The notes under the pieces were generated by a model. The model saw only the letters and a program-made list of their open reading frames with translations. It had not been told where the DNA came from and searched no databases. Below are positions 11,701-24,017 of a DNA stretch of 64,000 nucleotides, one piece after another (position 1 is the first letter of the stretch; each line of letters opens with the position of its first letter). Source of the DNA: Triatoma infestans (Eukaryota; Arthropoda; Insecta; Hemiptera; Reduviidae); contig JAAEAF010001966.1 in the NCBI GenBank assembly GCA_011037195.1, forward strand, positions 1 to 64,000. The letters run 5' to 3'. The translations under genes and the position numbers were made by a program.

Positions 11701-12499
11701 TATACAGGCGAAACGTCGGTTTATAACAAACAACTGACGCGGTGTCAACCCGAAACCTTGAAGTATTTTGCTCTGAAAATGATACGGAAGCCTAAAAAAT
11801 TTTAAAAAAAGAAATTATTAATATTTTTATTAAACCTAAAACATCCATCGATAGGCAATCATAAAATTGGTGCATTTTCCGAGCGGTTTCACAATAATCG
11901 CTCCTTCGTCAATGAATATTAAACACTTATTTTTTGGGGGGCAACTCTATTTTCAAGTCCCACCCAAACAATTATTACTATCTACAATTAAAAAAAAAAA
12001 AGTTAAAAACAAAGTACAATTAAGTATGGGACTTTGCTGAAACAAAGTACTTGCAATTTATTGCTTTCGTTGTATCCAACTTGTTATTTGATTTTGGTAT
12101 ATTAAGAACTGATTAGAATGGCAACTTATAACTGGATAAATGGCAGAAAAAAAATGTAAACTTGATGTTTCGCTTAAGCGCTACCAGGGGACTCGGGACA
12201 TCCATGGTTTTAGGTTAAAATTGGTAAACTGGAGAAGTTCCACTTTACCTGAATGCATTTTTCTAGATTATTTTTCGCGATTTTCTCGAAAACGGGGCCC
12301 TCTATAATGCCATAACTGATGAACCCCGACTTTATCTCTTCGAATCGAATTTTTAGATGAGGATTTTAGAATCGACAACTTCAGATGTGGATGTTAACTG
12401 CCTAATGGACTATAAGGATCTGTGTCTCTTGTTAGCAGTCAGTCTTTCAGGTTGAAATCTTCACTATTTTAGGCTGTGCCGAATATCTTAAGAATAAGG
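8703..12499. other. Non-coding stretch of decayed repeats
   Basis: No convincing gene. 9,640-10,140 and 12,085-12,350 are minus-oriented R remnants (CCGGAAGTAAAATTTACTG). 10,380-10,440 contains the SINE tail-A/LINE tail word. 9,260-9,520 is possibly a LINE remnant. The rest is unassigned. Confidence 0.5.
11680..11800 (+). repeat. Repeat remnant with degenerate hammerhead-like core
   Basis: CCTGAAAAAGCCTG...CAGGCGAAACGTCGG: core CUGAAAA (one change), stem II GCCUG/CAGGC, GAA, ACGU and C. Followed by ACGCGGTGTCAACCCG, a word also present after the motif at 26,712 and near 3,583. Confidence 0.45.
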
Positions 12500-12900
12500 G
12501 GATAACGGGCAGAAGAATGGGCAATCTTCTCTCGATAGTCAGGCCGCATTAAAAGCCTTGGAGGCGGACAGTGTCGGATTAAAGATGGTGAACCATAATA
12601 AGGAGGGAGGCATTCAAAGAAACGAAGAGGCTGACAGAGTGGAAAAGGACGACTTTCAAGACCCGCCTCCCATTGGGCCTGGAACCTTTCCACGGCATAT
12701 CGTCCAAAAGGCTGAGTGGCCATCGAGAAATGGCTAAACACGGAATGACACACATACATTATTGGAAAAATATTGCGGGGCGTTGGCACGCCAAAGATAT
12801 AAGGAGAATCATTGCCTTCAAAACGAAGCATCTATCGGGGGTCTCATGTGGCCCAGATGAGGGGGCCGAAATACCTTCTTGGAGAAAGTGTGAAACAACT
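12500..12900 (+). pseudogene. LINE RNase H remnant, heavily decayed
   Basis: Short readable pieces: DSQAALKALEADSVGLKMVN (RNase H acidic site) and IQRNEEADR (closing motif), with the segment between them deleted. A related 14,640-14,760 stretch repeats part of the same sequence (AATATCTTCGGAATAAAGGG). Confidence 0.55.
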
Positions 12901-13394
12901 ATGTTCGCAAAGAAATCTGGTGCCGAACTCCCGGGATCGAAAGATTCTCTACGCCTCAGCCCTGGGCGTTTTTTTTTGTTAATGAGACAGGGCTGATGTG
13001 AGCTGTCTTATGGGTAGGAGGAACCCACAATGGACCCATTTGTGGCCAAAGTGCAGAACTTCCCTCGGATGTCCATTCTTCCCGTATATAAACATTCCTA
13101 TCGACTATTAATAGAGAATTGTATTTGTAGCAAAAATTCCGAGTTTAAAGAAAAAAAAAAAATCGGCGTAACCGGAAATTTTGAATTTACTGAACGGATT
13201 TTTACACGTATATAGGCCTATCACATTTTGTTTGAAACATTTTCCGAGTAAGTATTTGGGAGGGGAGGGATTTCTGGAGGCGCTTAAAATGGGGACCCGG
13301 CAAACAAGTTTCAGTCAAAAAATCTGTGTGAACAGAAGTTCACCATTTTATCTAAGAAGAGATTTAAGCGTGGAACCAGCCAAAAAAAAGATTA

Positions 13395-13675
13395 GCCGAA
13401 GTTATCCATTTTCACTGGTTCGGTTATGTGACTAGAATGTCCGAGAACCGGATTACAAGGGTAGTGGAGTGGGGGTGAGAAGAAGTGATGATGATGCCCC
13501 CGAAGAACATAAGAAGCAAGACAGATGTGAGCGAAGGTCAGTGCAGCTAGAGGGATAGAAAAAATGGAATAGTGGGGGAGACAAGGTTAGCCAGGGACAG
13601 GGAAGAATGGATAGAACTTTGTAAAGCCTCAAACACCCCATTGTGCATAGAAAAGAATCTGATTATGATGATGCA
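13395..13675 (+). pseudogene. RTE-like LINE 3' tail ending in a GAT repeat
   Basis: Reads HWFGYVTRMSENRITRVVEW, the RxWxGHVxRM block of RTE reverse transcriptases, and later REEWIELCKASNTPLCIEKN in another frame. Ends in GATTATGATGATG, a short tandem tail as is usual for RTE 3' ends. Confidence 0.6.
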
Positions 13676-15548
13676 TTTCCGGTTAAACAATTTTCTTGAA
13701 ATTTGGAATTCTAGCAATGCTGCTAATGTTCTTTAATACTGTAAAGGTGATAGAACCATACATTGTACTCAAGAGGTACTTTAGAGGAAAGCCCAACTTT
13801 CTCACAATCTCACGACAAAAACAAAAATCTAGACATACACATGTGTCCACTGTCCGCCATCTTTAAAATCCCTAATTTAATGCTAATTTATCGAATAGTT
13901 TAAATTAACGAAGGGTAAAAAACTTAGAACCCTAAACAGGGTTCTTGGTGAATAAATTGCAAAAATTTGGTTATAAGTTGCCATTTCTCATTCACTTCCT
14001 CTAACGGTTATTATTTTAGTGAATAATTAAAAATAATGCTATTTTTACAATAATTTCTTTTGGGGGGGAGAGTTTTTTTTTAAATTCAATGACTTTAATG
14101 ACTTAAAAAAAAATGACTTAGTTTAATTAACATAATCATTCTGGCATATAATAATACTTATATAATACTACAACTTCGGTTCCTTTCTAATAATAGTTGG
14201 AGAAGGTCCTATACAGACTGGCTTCCTCATAATTTCTGGCTTGGTTTTTACCTGAAAATATATTAGCAATAAATGTAAGCCGAAACCTTAAAACAGTGTG
14301 CAACCAGGGATGTTTCATTTCATGACTTCCAACCCTAAAAGGGCTGCCTTCACTGCGGCTCAGAGCCCCGGTTACCCATGGCATAGTTCGGGGTACCACT
14401 TCCGTTTGTCTATCAAAATTGGCTAGGAACACTAGCGGGAAGGTGGATATGAGAGTCCACGATCATTGTATGAGGGGCAAACTGGTGGGGAAAGACCCGG
14501 AAGGAGGCCAAGTATTAAGATGGCTACAGGACGTTTTAGGAAAGAAACGAAGGCAGCTGTTAAGAAGGGTGGAAGGTTATTAGTGAAAGGTACATTGCAT
14601 GGACCGTGGATTGAATGAACGATTAATACAATCATCCGTTAAGTTAGATTTTAGGCAGATGCGCACAATATCTTCGGAATAAAGGGTATAACGGACAAAA
14701 GAATTGTAATCTAGACCAGTCAGGCCAGATTGCTGATGAATACCAAGTAAAGGGGCTTGTTCCTAGCTAATCAGAATACACAATGCAACTTGCCTCCTAG
14801 TAGTTGTGTAACTCGGACAACGTTAACTTACGAGCACACGTGTTGCGCCAGCACTGCGAGGCCAGAACTGTATATGATGAAGAAATGAGCTAAAAAGAAT
14901 GAATAGTGGGAAGGCAATATCTTTTAAGCAAACACAATTTTGCAGCAATTTGCTGAAAAAGTGCCTAAACGTTGGGCAGTCGATTTTCTGGCCGCTATAA
15001 AAATTCTGCACAGCAATTCGCCAACAAAGAGTGGCTTAATCCTTTGGTCTTCCGAAAAAACAATTGGCTCAGCCGGTTGGAAAAAAAGAAATGGAGTTGC
15101 CTCAACTTTCCTTAAGGATTACCTCAAGGTTCCACTGACCTCCTCTAAGACTGGATTTGCCTGTCTTGGATATAGCGGTGCAAAGAGAAACAGAATGACT
15201 GGGGCCAAGAGTGGATCCACTGTCGACGAATCCTGAAGGGCCGAGAGTTTGGCCCTTATCCACAGGCCACGATTACCTGGAGTCCCAACCTAAATAGGAT
15301 TCGCATAGGCTTCATCGGATAAATGCCCGTTTTATCCATGGAGATTGTCGCCAGGATTCAGGTCATGCTGCCGTTTTTTGATTCCGATACAGATACAGGA
15401 CGACTGGGGATGAAGATACCGACCTTTGAATGATAGAAACATCAAAGACGCACGTTGTAGCCCAAATTTTTTACTGAAATTTGATGCCCCGTAAGTTTGA
15501 GGAAACTGCGAGAGCTTGTAAAGTGTCATATATAAAACTTGAAATTAC
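13676..15548. other. Non-coding stretch left of the 15.5-kb exon
   Basis: 13,676-13,860 is an R-variant remnant. 14,430-14,770 contains LINE-like pieces. 13,920-14,170 is AT-rich. The next exon of the gene at 15,549-15,902, if it lies here, was not recognised. Confidence 0.45.
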
Positions 15549-15902
15549 CTGAGGTTTGGCCGGCGCTGAAGGTTTTACAACTAACAACGTGGTCACTTCA
15601 TCCGTTGGCTGTCTGATATCCACGTTAGTTGCCATCCTTTCTGTACTGGCACTGGTCGTTGCTCCGCTATTATTTGCAATACCTAAACATGCGCTAGTTT
15701 TTGTATTCTTCTTAAGTGTTGACTGATTTTGTCTGGCAAATGTTTCAGCAGCCGTTGGCGGCGTAATAGCACCAGGTGAATCTGGACCGGAAGTTATATC
15801 TTCAGTGCCAGCAGGCAGATCCATTACTAGATCGGGTGTCGGTTGGCATTGATCCAATGAACTGTGCGATGCTGCACGACGAGCCCACATTTCACGATTT
15901 TC
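15549..15902 (-). CDS. Conserved-looking internal exon, possible srGAP C-terminal exon
   Basis: 354 nt (118 codons), phase 0 at both ends, with a good acceptor (TTTTCAATAG) and a good donor (CAG then GTAATT). The product begins ENREMWARRAASHSSLDQ, continues with TPDLVMDLPAG, then ETFARQNQSTLKKNTK, and ends in a Ser/Thr/Lys/Pro-rich stretch (SAPAKPQ). Codon use and the clean frame are unlike the transposon debris around it, so I take it as host coding sequence. It has the same orientation as srGAP and a phase that fits the alternative donor of exon 13, so an extended srGAP C-terminus is the simplest reading. It could instead belong to another gene whose remaining exons lie left of the window. 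Reading past the donor gives 25 more codons to a stop at 15,471. Confidence 0.6.
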
Positions 15903-17309
15903 CTATTGAAAATATATAAATTATTCATCGAAAGAATTAAACCGTATAAAAATCCACTCTAACATAAATACTCAGGATATGGATCTTTAGAAAAGATGAG
16001 GAAAGCGAAGCGGCCAAACATTGGAAAAGAATTGGCTTTGTCAGCCTGGATTTCCCCATCTTTTCCGTAAACAAAAAAAAATTGAAGCAAGAAAAATCAC
16101 GGCCACAGTTTTCCGGGATACACAGGGGGTGGCCCCCTCCCAGGAAAATTGAGTACTGAGGGGCTTAGGAGTGTGCATGGTGCACTCCCTAGGAATGACC
16201 CAGCTTAGTGTGAAAGGGTGCATATACATTTTAAGTATATTGAAATGAATGGAAGATAGATTAAGATCCTTGGTTCCCAGGAAGATCGAATAATAGGGGA
16301 ACCTGTAGGTTAGGATTAGTTTAGAAGTTAAATACATTTCCATTGTTTTAAGGCGTCACACAAAGCGTTAGGCGCGAGAGCCCAGGGACCGCCAGTGTAC
16401 CTTTTTCAATAAAAAAAAGAGGGGGGTAGCCCCTACAATCTAAAGCAAGTTCATCACAAAAATCTGGGAAGGTTCTGAAGGGATGTGATTATTTCCTCTT
16501 CCGAATACCTGGTGTAAAATACCCCAGGCTTTAGAAACCTTTAGGAGGTATTAAACACCTCTTTTTCTTTTTGGATGATAGCAACATAGGCCGTGTCCGG
16601 ATTGGAGTACAAAATAACTGTTGTGAGCCATGTTTCTGCCAGCTATTGGATCCTTCCAATAGCTTCTTCGCTGATACCATTCCTTGACTTCGGAATAAAA
16701 AAAAACTCACGCATTCCCGGTATCAAATTTTCTTCCCCAAAAGAAAGTATGCCATGGACCCGAAAACAAATGGTCTAAGTCAGATGGAGCTAAGTCTGGG
16801 ACTACAGGGTGGGTATAAAATCAATGCCATCAAGTTTTCTTTAGCCTGACGTGGAGGTGTTGTGTCCGAAGTTATCTTGCTGAAACAAAACTTTGTTTAT
16901 GATTGACCCAAAGCTGGATAACGGCGGAGCCAGTTTTTGAGTTATATTCTAAGCGGCTTTTGGAAGTCCCGAAATTCGTGATGAAATTACTCCTTTATAG
17001 TTCCAGAAAAAAAAGCACGGCGTCAACTTTTTCTCAGATTGCTATCTTGCATCAAACTGAAAATGCCGTTTGACCGCAATCCAACCATTGACCCCCATCT
17101 GACTCAGGATTTTGCCAGTAAATCCACTACTCATCTCATCTACTCGAGTGGTGCCTCTTTTATCTTTCCCATAGTATGGCGGCTAACGGTGTCTTTACTA
17201 AGACACCATACAAGATATGGAACAAGCCATGTTTTTTTAAAAAGCCTCCAACTGAACTGACTATTTGAAGGGGGACATAATATGTACAGAAACCCTCTAC
17301 ACAGTCTAA

Positions 17310-17566
17310 CCCCTATGGCGCAACAGCCCATGAAGGGCCAAGGCTTGCCATACGGCAATTTGAATAGGGGGGCGTGAGGTAAGCACGCCACAGTTCCCAC
17401 GCTGTTTAGTTCCGGCCTTCGTTGCGTAAGGCGCTACTAAATGTAGCTTCCCACTTTTTATCACGATGCTCTGGGTCAACACCGACTTTGCCCTCTCACG
17501 GGAATCGAACCCTGAATTTTCGCACGGAAGGCGAGTGCGCTAGCCACTAGACCAACGCGTGAGGAC
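17310..17566 (-). mobile_element. tRNA-Glu-derived SINE with target-site duplication
   Basis: Read on the minus strand it starts GTCCTCACGCGTTGGTCTAG with an A-box-like GGTCTAGTGGCTAGCGC, a tRNA-type anticodon stem-loop with TTC in the loop (tRNA-Glu-like), and a B box GGTTCGATTCCC. It ends in GCGCCATAGGGG. The 13-bp duplication CTACACAGTCTAA at 17,297-17,309 and 17,567-17,579 fixes the borders. A stable 3' half with GGCGTGCTTACCTCACGCCC replaces the poly-A tail. Confidence 0.8.
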
Positions 17567-18159
17567 CTACACAGTCTAAACATTAAGATATCTGTTTATA
17601 AACATCAAACTTATGTGGTCCAAGGAACTACATCAGGCTTTTAAAGTCCATGGAACTACTTAAGTTAGTAAAACGGCCATTTTTTTTTTATGGGGGGGGC
17701 AGCCTAATTAAAAAAAAAAACTAAATTTGTTTTTTTTCTAATTATTTCATATTTCTTATTAATTACCTTAAATGAACATCCACCTTCGCTTTCCACTTCG
17801 CCAACACTCTGACTTTTCCAATGAGTTTTCCGTGTTCCAACAATCTCTAGCTTTTCCACTGTATTCTGCAACATTTATTTGGATAAAACAGAAACTGTGG
17901 GTGTGAAACACTCGCACGACTTTCTCTTATAAGGCAATCTAATTGAATTTTTTAAATTGACAAAGTTTTATAGTTGGGCTTGCCATAAAAAAAAGAAGGT
18001 AGGAGGAGTTATACTTGTATACCTGAATGCAACTAGTGTGGCAGCGCCCTCTGTTGCAACACCTTAAAATCAATTTTTACGTAAAAAATGTTTCAAATAA
18101 AAGAGATACGTTTCTAACCATGCAGCAAACATTCATTCCAAGTTTAAATAAAATCATTT

Positions 18160-18400
18160 TCGACAGTCTCATCCGACAGGGAAAAGATCTAGTGTTGCAG
18201 CGGATCTCGTGCCACGGCGATATACCTGGCAATGACTCGGCGGACACATTAGCCAAAGTAAGCCAAAGAGTGGCGACAGAGTCCTTTCAGGGAATGCTGA
18301 ATCAATACATGTGGCAATGTTCAGAGAGTAAGCAATGGACTCCATTGTGCGACCCCACAGTGCGCTGTAGCAATGTCTCAGATTGGTATGGTTGATTCGC
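18160..18400 (+). pseudogene. RNase H remnant of a LINE
   Basis: DLVLQRISCHGDIPGNDSAD resembles the closing motif of RNase H (a GHxGIxGNExAD pattern), followed by TLAKVSQR. Only about 70 codons can be read. Confidence 0.5.
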
Positions 18401-18449
18401 CCATTTGCTTATTGTGCCGAATGGCAGAAATTAATGCAAACCACTTACT

Positions 18450-19400
18450 TGAAAAACCTATTCTGTAAATTCGCACTTCCAGTGATAAAACCAAAATATT
18501 ATACTGAATTGGTACTATAGAGGAAAGCATAACGCTACTGTTCCCCCCTAAAAAAAATAATTTTCCCGAGAAAATGTCTTAAATAAGTTAGTAGACAGTA
18601 AATACGTAGTTTAAAGGAAATAGTTAAGAGCCGTTTTCCTAGAAAAATCACGAAAACTGAAAAAAAAACCCAGTTCAAAGACCACTTCCGGTTGATGGAT
18701 TTTACCCGAAATCTTCCGTGTCTGTGCAGTGGTTGTAACCAAATGTGGGTATACCAAGCTTGAGCTTTCTTGCTCAAAGTCTTGCGACTTTTCGGTTTTG
18801 AGATATTCTTTTACGTACTCAGATGGATCCCTAAACATGTATTTCCAGAAAATCTGGCACGATCGTAATACTTCCTCTTACTAGGAATAAGAGGGAGTGA
18901 ATACAAAAAAATTCAAAAACTTAGTCCCACTTCCGGTTAATCGATTTACTTCAACTTTAGAATTCTAGCAATGCTTTTAATGTATATTAATATTATATAG
19001 GTTGTAGAACCACATATTGTACTGAAGTTGTACTTTAGGAGGAAACCACCATAACGCTATGTAACCATAATTCCTCCCCCCCCCAAATCAATATTTCCGG
19101 AATTATCCTAAGTATACATCTGTTTACACAGTATAATACAAAGTTTAAAGAAAATCAAAAATCACGAAAAACTGAAACATTCAGTAAAGTCACACTTCCG
19201 GTATTGATGGATTCATGCCTGAAACGTTCATGTCAGATACGGGTGTGATAGCTACCTAAAGTCTGAATACCAAGTTTCCAGCTTCTTCTGCGATGTTTCG
19301 GTTTTTTGAGATATTTTGATCACACACACACACACACACACAGATCATTCACTATAAACATTTTTTTCCAACTCAGGACACTTTAAAACATGTTTTGTCT
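18450..19400 (+). repeat. R-family variant copies, tandem
   Basis: Two or three diverged copies with ACTTCCGGTTGATGGATTTT, ACTTCCGGTTAATCGATTTA and TTCCGGTATTGATGGATTCA as landmarks, then a (CA)n tract at 19,320-19,341. Confidence 0.55.
19320..19341. repeat. (CA)n microsatellite
   Basis: About 11 CA units at the end of an R-family variant copy. Others: (GT)n at 20,262-20,282 and (CA)n at 30,574-30,598. Confidence 0.9.
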
Positions 19401-19439
19401 GGTGAAAAGTTTTACCAGGCTTTGTGCTTTCACATATTG

Positions 19440-19975
19440 TACAAATGTCTGTCAGGCTTCCAGTCATGGATAGCTTCACAGCATTCATCCTTATGGATGA
19501 GCATAGTTGGTTGTCCGGTAGACCAAGATGCTCATCGGGTGTCCCCGGACAGGGCTATTTAGTGAGACGTTGCTGTGACTTTCACGGAACTCTCTCATGC
19601 ACCTGCTTGGATCCCTTACTGGACATTGTGGTTTAAGGAGACACCTCTACGTAATGGGGCTTATGCCGGATCCATTTTGTAGAGTCTGTGATATAGAGGA
19701 GAAAACACCCATCCAGCTTATGATAGATTGCTTGGGCTGTGAGGAAATAAGGTTCTGGACCTTTGGACGGAACAGGATGTTCGTGGAAGAGCTTAGGCTA
19801 TTTCCCTTTAAGGTTATTGTCCAATTTGTTGGAACTGCAATGAATCTTAGATGGATTAGACCCGGGTCTGGATATTTGTTCCAAGACCCGGTTTGTTGTT
19901 GATTTTCTTGGGGTAGCTATATGGGGGCCCAGTGGGGCTTTGGATAGCGTAGGGTTTGGTTCCCCCACAGACAAA
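19440..19975 (+). pseudogene. LINE C-terminal zinc-knuckle and 3' tail
   Basis: LTGHCGLRRHLYVMGL then CRVCDIEEKTPIQLMIDC is the C-H-C knuckle at the end of R1/Jockey-type ORF2. After the stop the sequence runs into GGGGTAGCTATATGGGGGCC and GGGCTTTGGATAGCGTAGGG, a 3' tail shared with one subset of the tRNA-Ala SINE. Confidence 0.7.
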
Positions 19976-20224
19976 TAATAAGATAGTGTAAGAGTTCAAC
20001 AAAAAAAGTAAAAAAAATCTGGTGTGAAACACTCACACGACTTTCTCTTACTCCTGTTAACACAATTATATATAAGATGAGGTGAAGGTGGAAGAGCAAG
20101 TATCTATCTAGGCAGGGTAGTAGACGTGATTGCCTTTGAAGTCCAGAAGAGATCACCAATAATATTAATACCATAAATTCTGCAGAACTATATAATTTTT
20201 TTTTTTGTTTACTTTCTCTTACTC

Positions 20225-21370
20225 TTCGTAAGAGTCCAAAAAAGTGGTTTTTAGCAAATGGTCCGTGTGTGTGTGTGTGTGTGAACAGCATAGCTCAAAA
20301 ATGAAAAACCGTAGAAAGTTGAAACTTGATATTCCGTTTAGGTATCACCATGGGATCTGACAGTACGTTATTTGTCAAAATTCCTCAACCGGAAGTACCA
20401 CTTTACTGAATAATTTTTTCACTATTTCGCGATTTGCTAAAAAATAGCTCCGACGATTTTCTTGAAACTTCCTATTTAAACTAAGCATACAAAGATCTAC
20501 AACATTTATTTAATACATTTCTCAGGGAAAATTCATTTAAGGGCACTTTTAGGGGAGGGGTGGGGTTATGTTTTCTCTAAAGTGCTATTCATAGTTGATA
20601 TACAATTCTATCATCCAAAAAAAATTAATTAGAAATAAATAGATTCGCCGAAATTCCGAGTTTCAAGGAAATTAGTAAACCGGAAGTGCGCTTTTACTGA
20701 ACAGTTTTTTCAGTTTTCGACGAATTTCATTAAATTTGGTACACTAACTAAATTAAAGTAAGAGAAAAAGTGAGTGTTTCATACCAATTTTTTTTTTTTA
20801 CTTTCTCTAACTGCTATTTAAAGTAAGTATTGTAATCTTGTCAAAATTTTTAAAATCTGAGTTTTCACCGGAAATATTACATTTTGAGGTCCACTTGAGA
20901 GTCGAGAAAAAGTGTTTTTTAAAAATTGGTCAGTGGGTGTCACCAAAACTCAAAAACCAAAAAAATCGCAGAAAGTTCAAACTTAATATTTAGTTAAGTG
21001 CTAACTTAGGAACATATAATACGATTTTGATAAAAATCAGCATACCGGAAGTAATCTTTAGTTATTTTCCTGCGATTTTCTCAAAAATGGTTGCAACGAT
21101 TTTCTTTAAACTTGGTATATCAACTACACATACAAAGAGCTACAACTTTTATATGTAGCATTTTTCCGGAAAAAATTCATTAAAGAGGGGTTTTTTTGTG
21201 GGAAGGGCTGGGGGGCTAGGTTTTCCTCGTAAAGTGTTTGTTCAGTTTATTATAGCATACTATTATCTACATAATATTAATTACAATAAAATATAATGTA
21301 AAATTTCCGAATTTAAAGCAAATTAATTGAAAATTCAGTAAGAGAAAGTTGTGAGTGTTTCACACCACCT
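20225..21370 (-). repeat. Two R-family copies, reverse orientation
   Basis: Two successive minus-oriented copies: the first from TAGCAAATGGTCCGTGTGTG to the GTAAGAGAAAAAGTGAGTG end at about 20,760, the second from 20,815 to GTAAGAGAAAGTTGTGAGTG at about 21,345. The first contains a (GT)n stretch at 20,262-20,282. Confidence 0.6.
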
Positions 21371-21839
21371 ACTCTATAAAGTCGTACTTCCGGTTAACCA
21401 GATTTTTTTTTCTTCAAATTTGGAATTCTACCAATATGTTCTAATGTATATATAGATATTATAAAAGTGAGAGAACCATACATTTTACTGAAGTGGTACC
21501 TTAGAGGAAAGCATAATAACGACGTACAATCCCTTCCCCTCAGAACCTCCAAAACATGAATTTTCCCAAAGAAAATGTTTCAAATAAAAGTGATTAGGTA
21601 TGTGTGTATTATTACTGAAAACTGGGTGCCTATTGGCTTGGGGGGCCTAAGCCTACATGGCTTTTATCCCCCCATTTCCCCCCCAATTCGTTCCCCTAAT
21701 TAATCTCCCCCCCCAGTAGTCTACCGGTCAGTCTACAATATCCCAAGACATCCTTCAACTCCAACTCACCCAGGCAATCCCGCGAGAGTGGTGCCCTCCC
21801 AGATACACGTAACAGTACCAGCGAAACGGGGACACTGAC

Positions 21840-22350
21840 ATAAGTAGTGATACACCGTTTCCCCTAACTCCATCATCACAGTTCTGACATGTGGGAGACT
21901 GGCGTCCTCCCAATATTATGCAAATGATTAGACACCCATGTGTATCCTAGTCACTACACCCACCAAGGTCCTCAGTCCTATCCTACTAAGGGACAGGAGG
22001 TAATCTGAAACCCGCTGCTTGGTTCCTTTGATGAATCTTTTAGCCTGGAGGCACCCGTGTGCGTGTCCTCCCAGCATTTCTCTCCAAAACCCTCGTCTCC
22101 CAAACTCTGATTTGACTATCACAAAACCTCTTAGTGACGGCAAGGGCTGGCTCGGGACCACAACAAGATAAAGTGGTTCTCTCCCTAGCCAGCTGCTCCG
22201 CCCTCTCATTCCCTCTATTCCCGCATGTCCGGCTACCCAAGAGAGCTGGCACCTTACCCCTCCGAGCTAAGGCATTAAGTCTTCTTTTACATTCTCCCAC
22301 CAATTTCGAACTCCAACACGGCTTGCTCAAAGCTCTCAGTGCGGCCTAAC
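21840..22350 (-). pseudogene. LINE RNase H and C-terminal fragment
   Basis: Minus frame 22,330-22,040: ECKRRLNALARRGKVPALLG, GNRGNERAEQLARERTTLSC (RNase H closing motif with D changed to E), CGPEPALAVTK. The remainder down to 21,840 matches the tail at 3,797-4,075. Confidence 0.7.
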
Positions 22351-22539
22351 TTTATGTGTGTAGATAGTATACGAAGTTAAAAAAAAAATCGTTGGCGCCA
22401 TTTTCGTAAAAAAATCACAAAAACTGAAAAAAAAAAAAACAGTAAAGTGACACTTCCGGTTGGTTGATGGATTTTGCCCCGAAATCTTCGTGTCAGATGC
22501 GATGGTAATACTTAAAACGGAAATAACCAAATTTAGAGC

Positions 22540-23211
22540 TTCCTAACCATTTTTCGTTCAGGAGTGAAAACCAGGAGTAAAAAGACAGTAAATAAATTTG
22601 AATGGCCCACAATTGGATTACAATAAATAATACAATACGCATGCACAAATAATAATAAAAAAAAAATGTATTAATTCATGAATAAATTACATAAAAAGAA
22701 TATTACATTACAAAAATACTTTTCTTTTTATAAAAATAAAAAAAAAGTTACAAAAAATAAACATTAATTTTTTACATAGTGTGCCAAAAAGAACACTACA
22801 CATTTTGAAAACATGATGTCGCTTATATTTAAAAAAAAAAAAAAAATACAAAATAAACATGCAGTTTCATAAAATGCATTACAAAAACAACAATTAATTA
22901 AAAAAATATAAAAAAATGGAAAATATTGTAATTTTTAATTTTTTTATTTTCTTTTTAACACATTTCAAGACTATATGGGGAAATCGTAGAGTTGTAAACA
23001 TGCACTTTAGGTTTTGGCAAAACAGCATGATTCGAATGTTATAGAGAAATGCACCACAATTAATCATATAGTTTATTATAAAAAAAAAAAAAAATCTGGC
23101 ATTAAACACTCAAACGACTTTCTCTAACTGTAATTTACATGGTTGTAATTCATTATTTTTATGTTCGATGGACTTTAAAAAAACCACTCACATACCTCTG
23201 AAGTTTCATGG
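22540..23211. other. AT-rich non-coding stretch
   Basis: Poly-A/poly-T rich; a degenerate R border hairpin (GGCATTAAACACTCAAACG) at 23,098. No gene seen. Confidence 0.6.
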
Positions 23212-23452
23212 GTGCACAGCACATGAAGGGCCAAGGCTTGCCAGACAGCGATTTGAATTGGGGGAGGGGGTGTAAGGTAAGCACGCCGCAGTTCCCACTC
23301 CGTTTAGTTCCGGCCTTTGCTACCTAGGACGCTACTAACTGTAGCTTCCCCACTTTTTATCACGATGCTGGGTCAACACTGCCGAGAATCGAACCCTGAA
23401 TTCTCGCACGAAAAGCGAGTGCGCTAGCCGCTAGACCAACGCATGAGGACTT
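23212..23452 (-). mobile_element. tRNA-Glu-derived SINE, copy 2
   Basis: Same head and body. The right flank is a second repeat (TTGTTTCAAAAAACATAAGA and TTTAGACTGTGTAGAGTG) that also lies next to the copy at 28,443 and was the target of the copy at 17,310. Confidence 0.7.
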
Positions 23453-23733
23453 GTTTCAAAAAACATAAGATTATATTAATATTTAGACTGTGTAGAGTGT
23501 TTCTAATACATATTATGTCCCCCCTTCTAATAGAGCCTTTTTTGAGGAAAACCATGGTTTGTGTCTAACAGTTGCTGAAGCTACGCGTGCTCTATATGAA
23601 ACCGTACGGCAGAAAGATGTCCTTCATCAGCTGTACTGCCCAACGTTGATTTTTCAGTAAAATTTAAGACACCTTCAAAATTCAAGAAAGAAAGACATTC
23701 AGGGCGGCCATCAATGGAGTGACGTTGATGAAG

Positions 23734-24005
23734 TAACGAGATATTTTCCGTGAAAGCCAGCTTCTTTTTGGGGTCATCGACGGTTTCCGGGGCGTTCGCC
23801 CATCATCAGGATGTTACACTGTCAATGTATAAACTAAATTTGTTTTGTGCAAATCTATGTTATCATACTGTTTTGACAAAAAAAAAACATTCTGTTGATG
23901 GGCGAACGCCTGGAAACCGGTTGATGACCACAAAAATAAAGAAGCAGGCTATCATGTGGATAATAATCTCCTGATGCTTTCCAGCTCTGGAAACAACCAC
24001 AAATA
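23734..24005 (+). mobile_element. Foldback retroposon F1, copy 3
   Basis: Same arms with more divergence, flanked by ACGTTGATGAAG (23,722-23,733) and ACGTTGGTGAAG (24,006-24,017), a target-site duplication with one mismatch. Confidence 0.75.
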
Positions 24006-24017
24006 ACGTTGGTGAAG

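Noticed and set aside
12673..12996. 107-codon open frame
   Set aside because: It overlaps a decayed LINE RNase H region in another frame and shows no domain of its own.
17500..17566. Candidate functional tRNA-Glu gene on the minus strand
   Set aside because: The acceptor stem is not complementary, and the sequence continues into a SINE body with target-site duplication.
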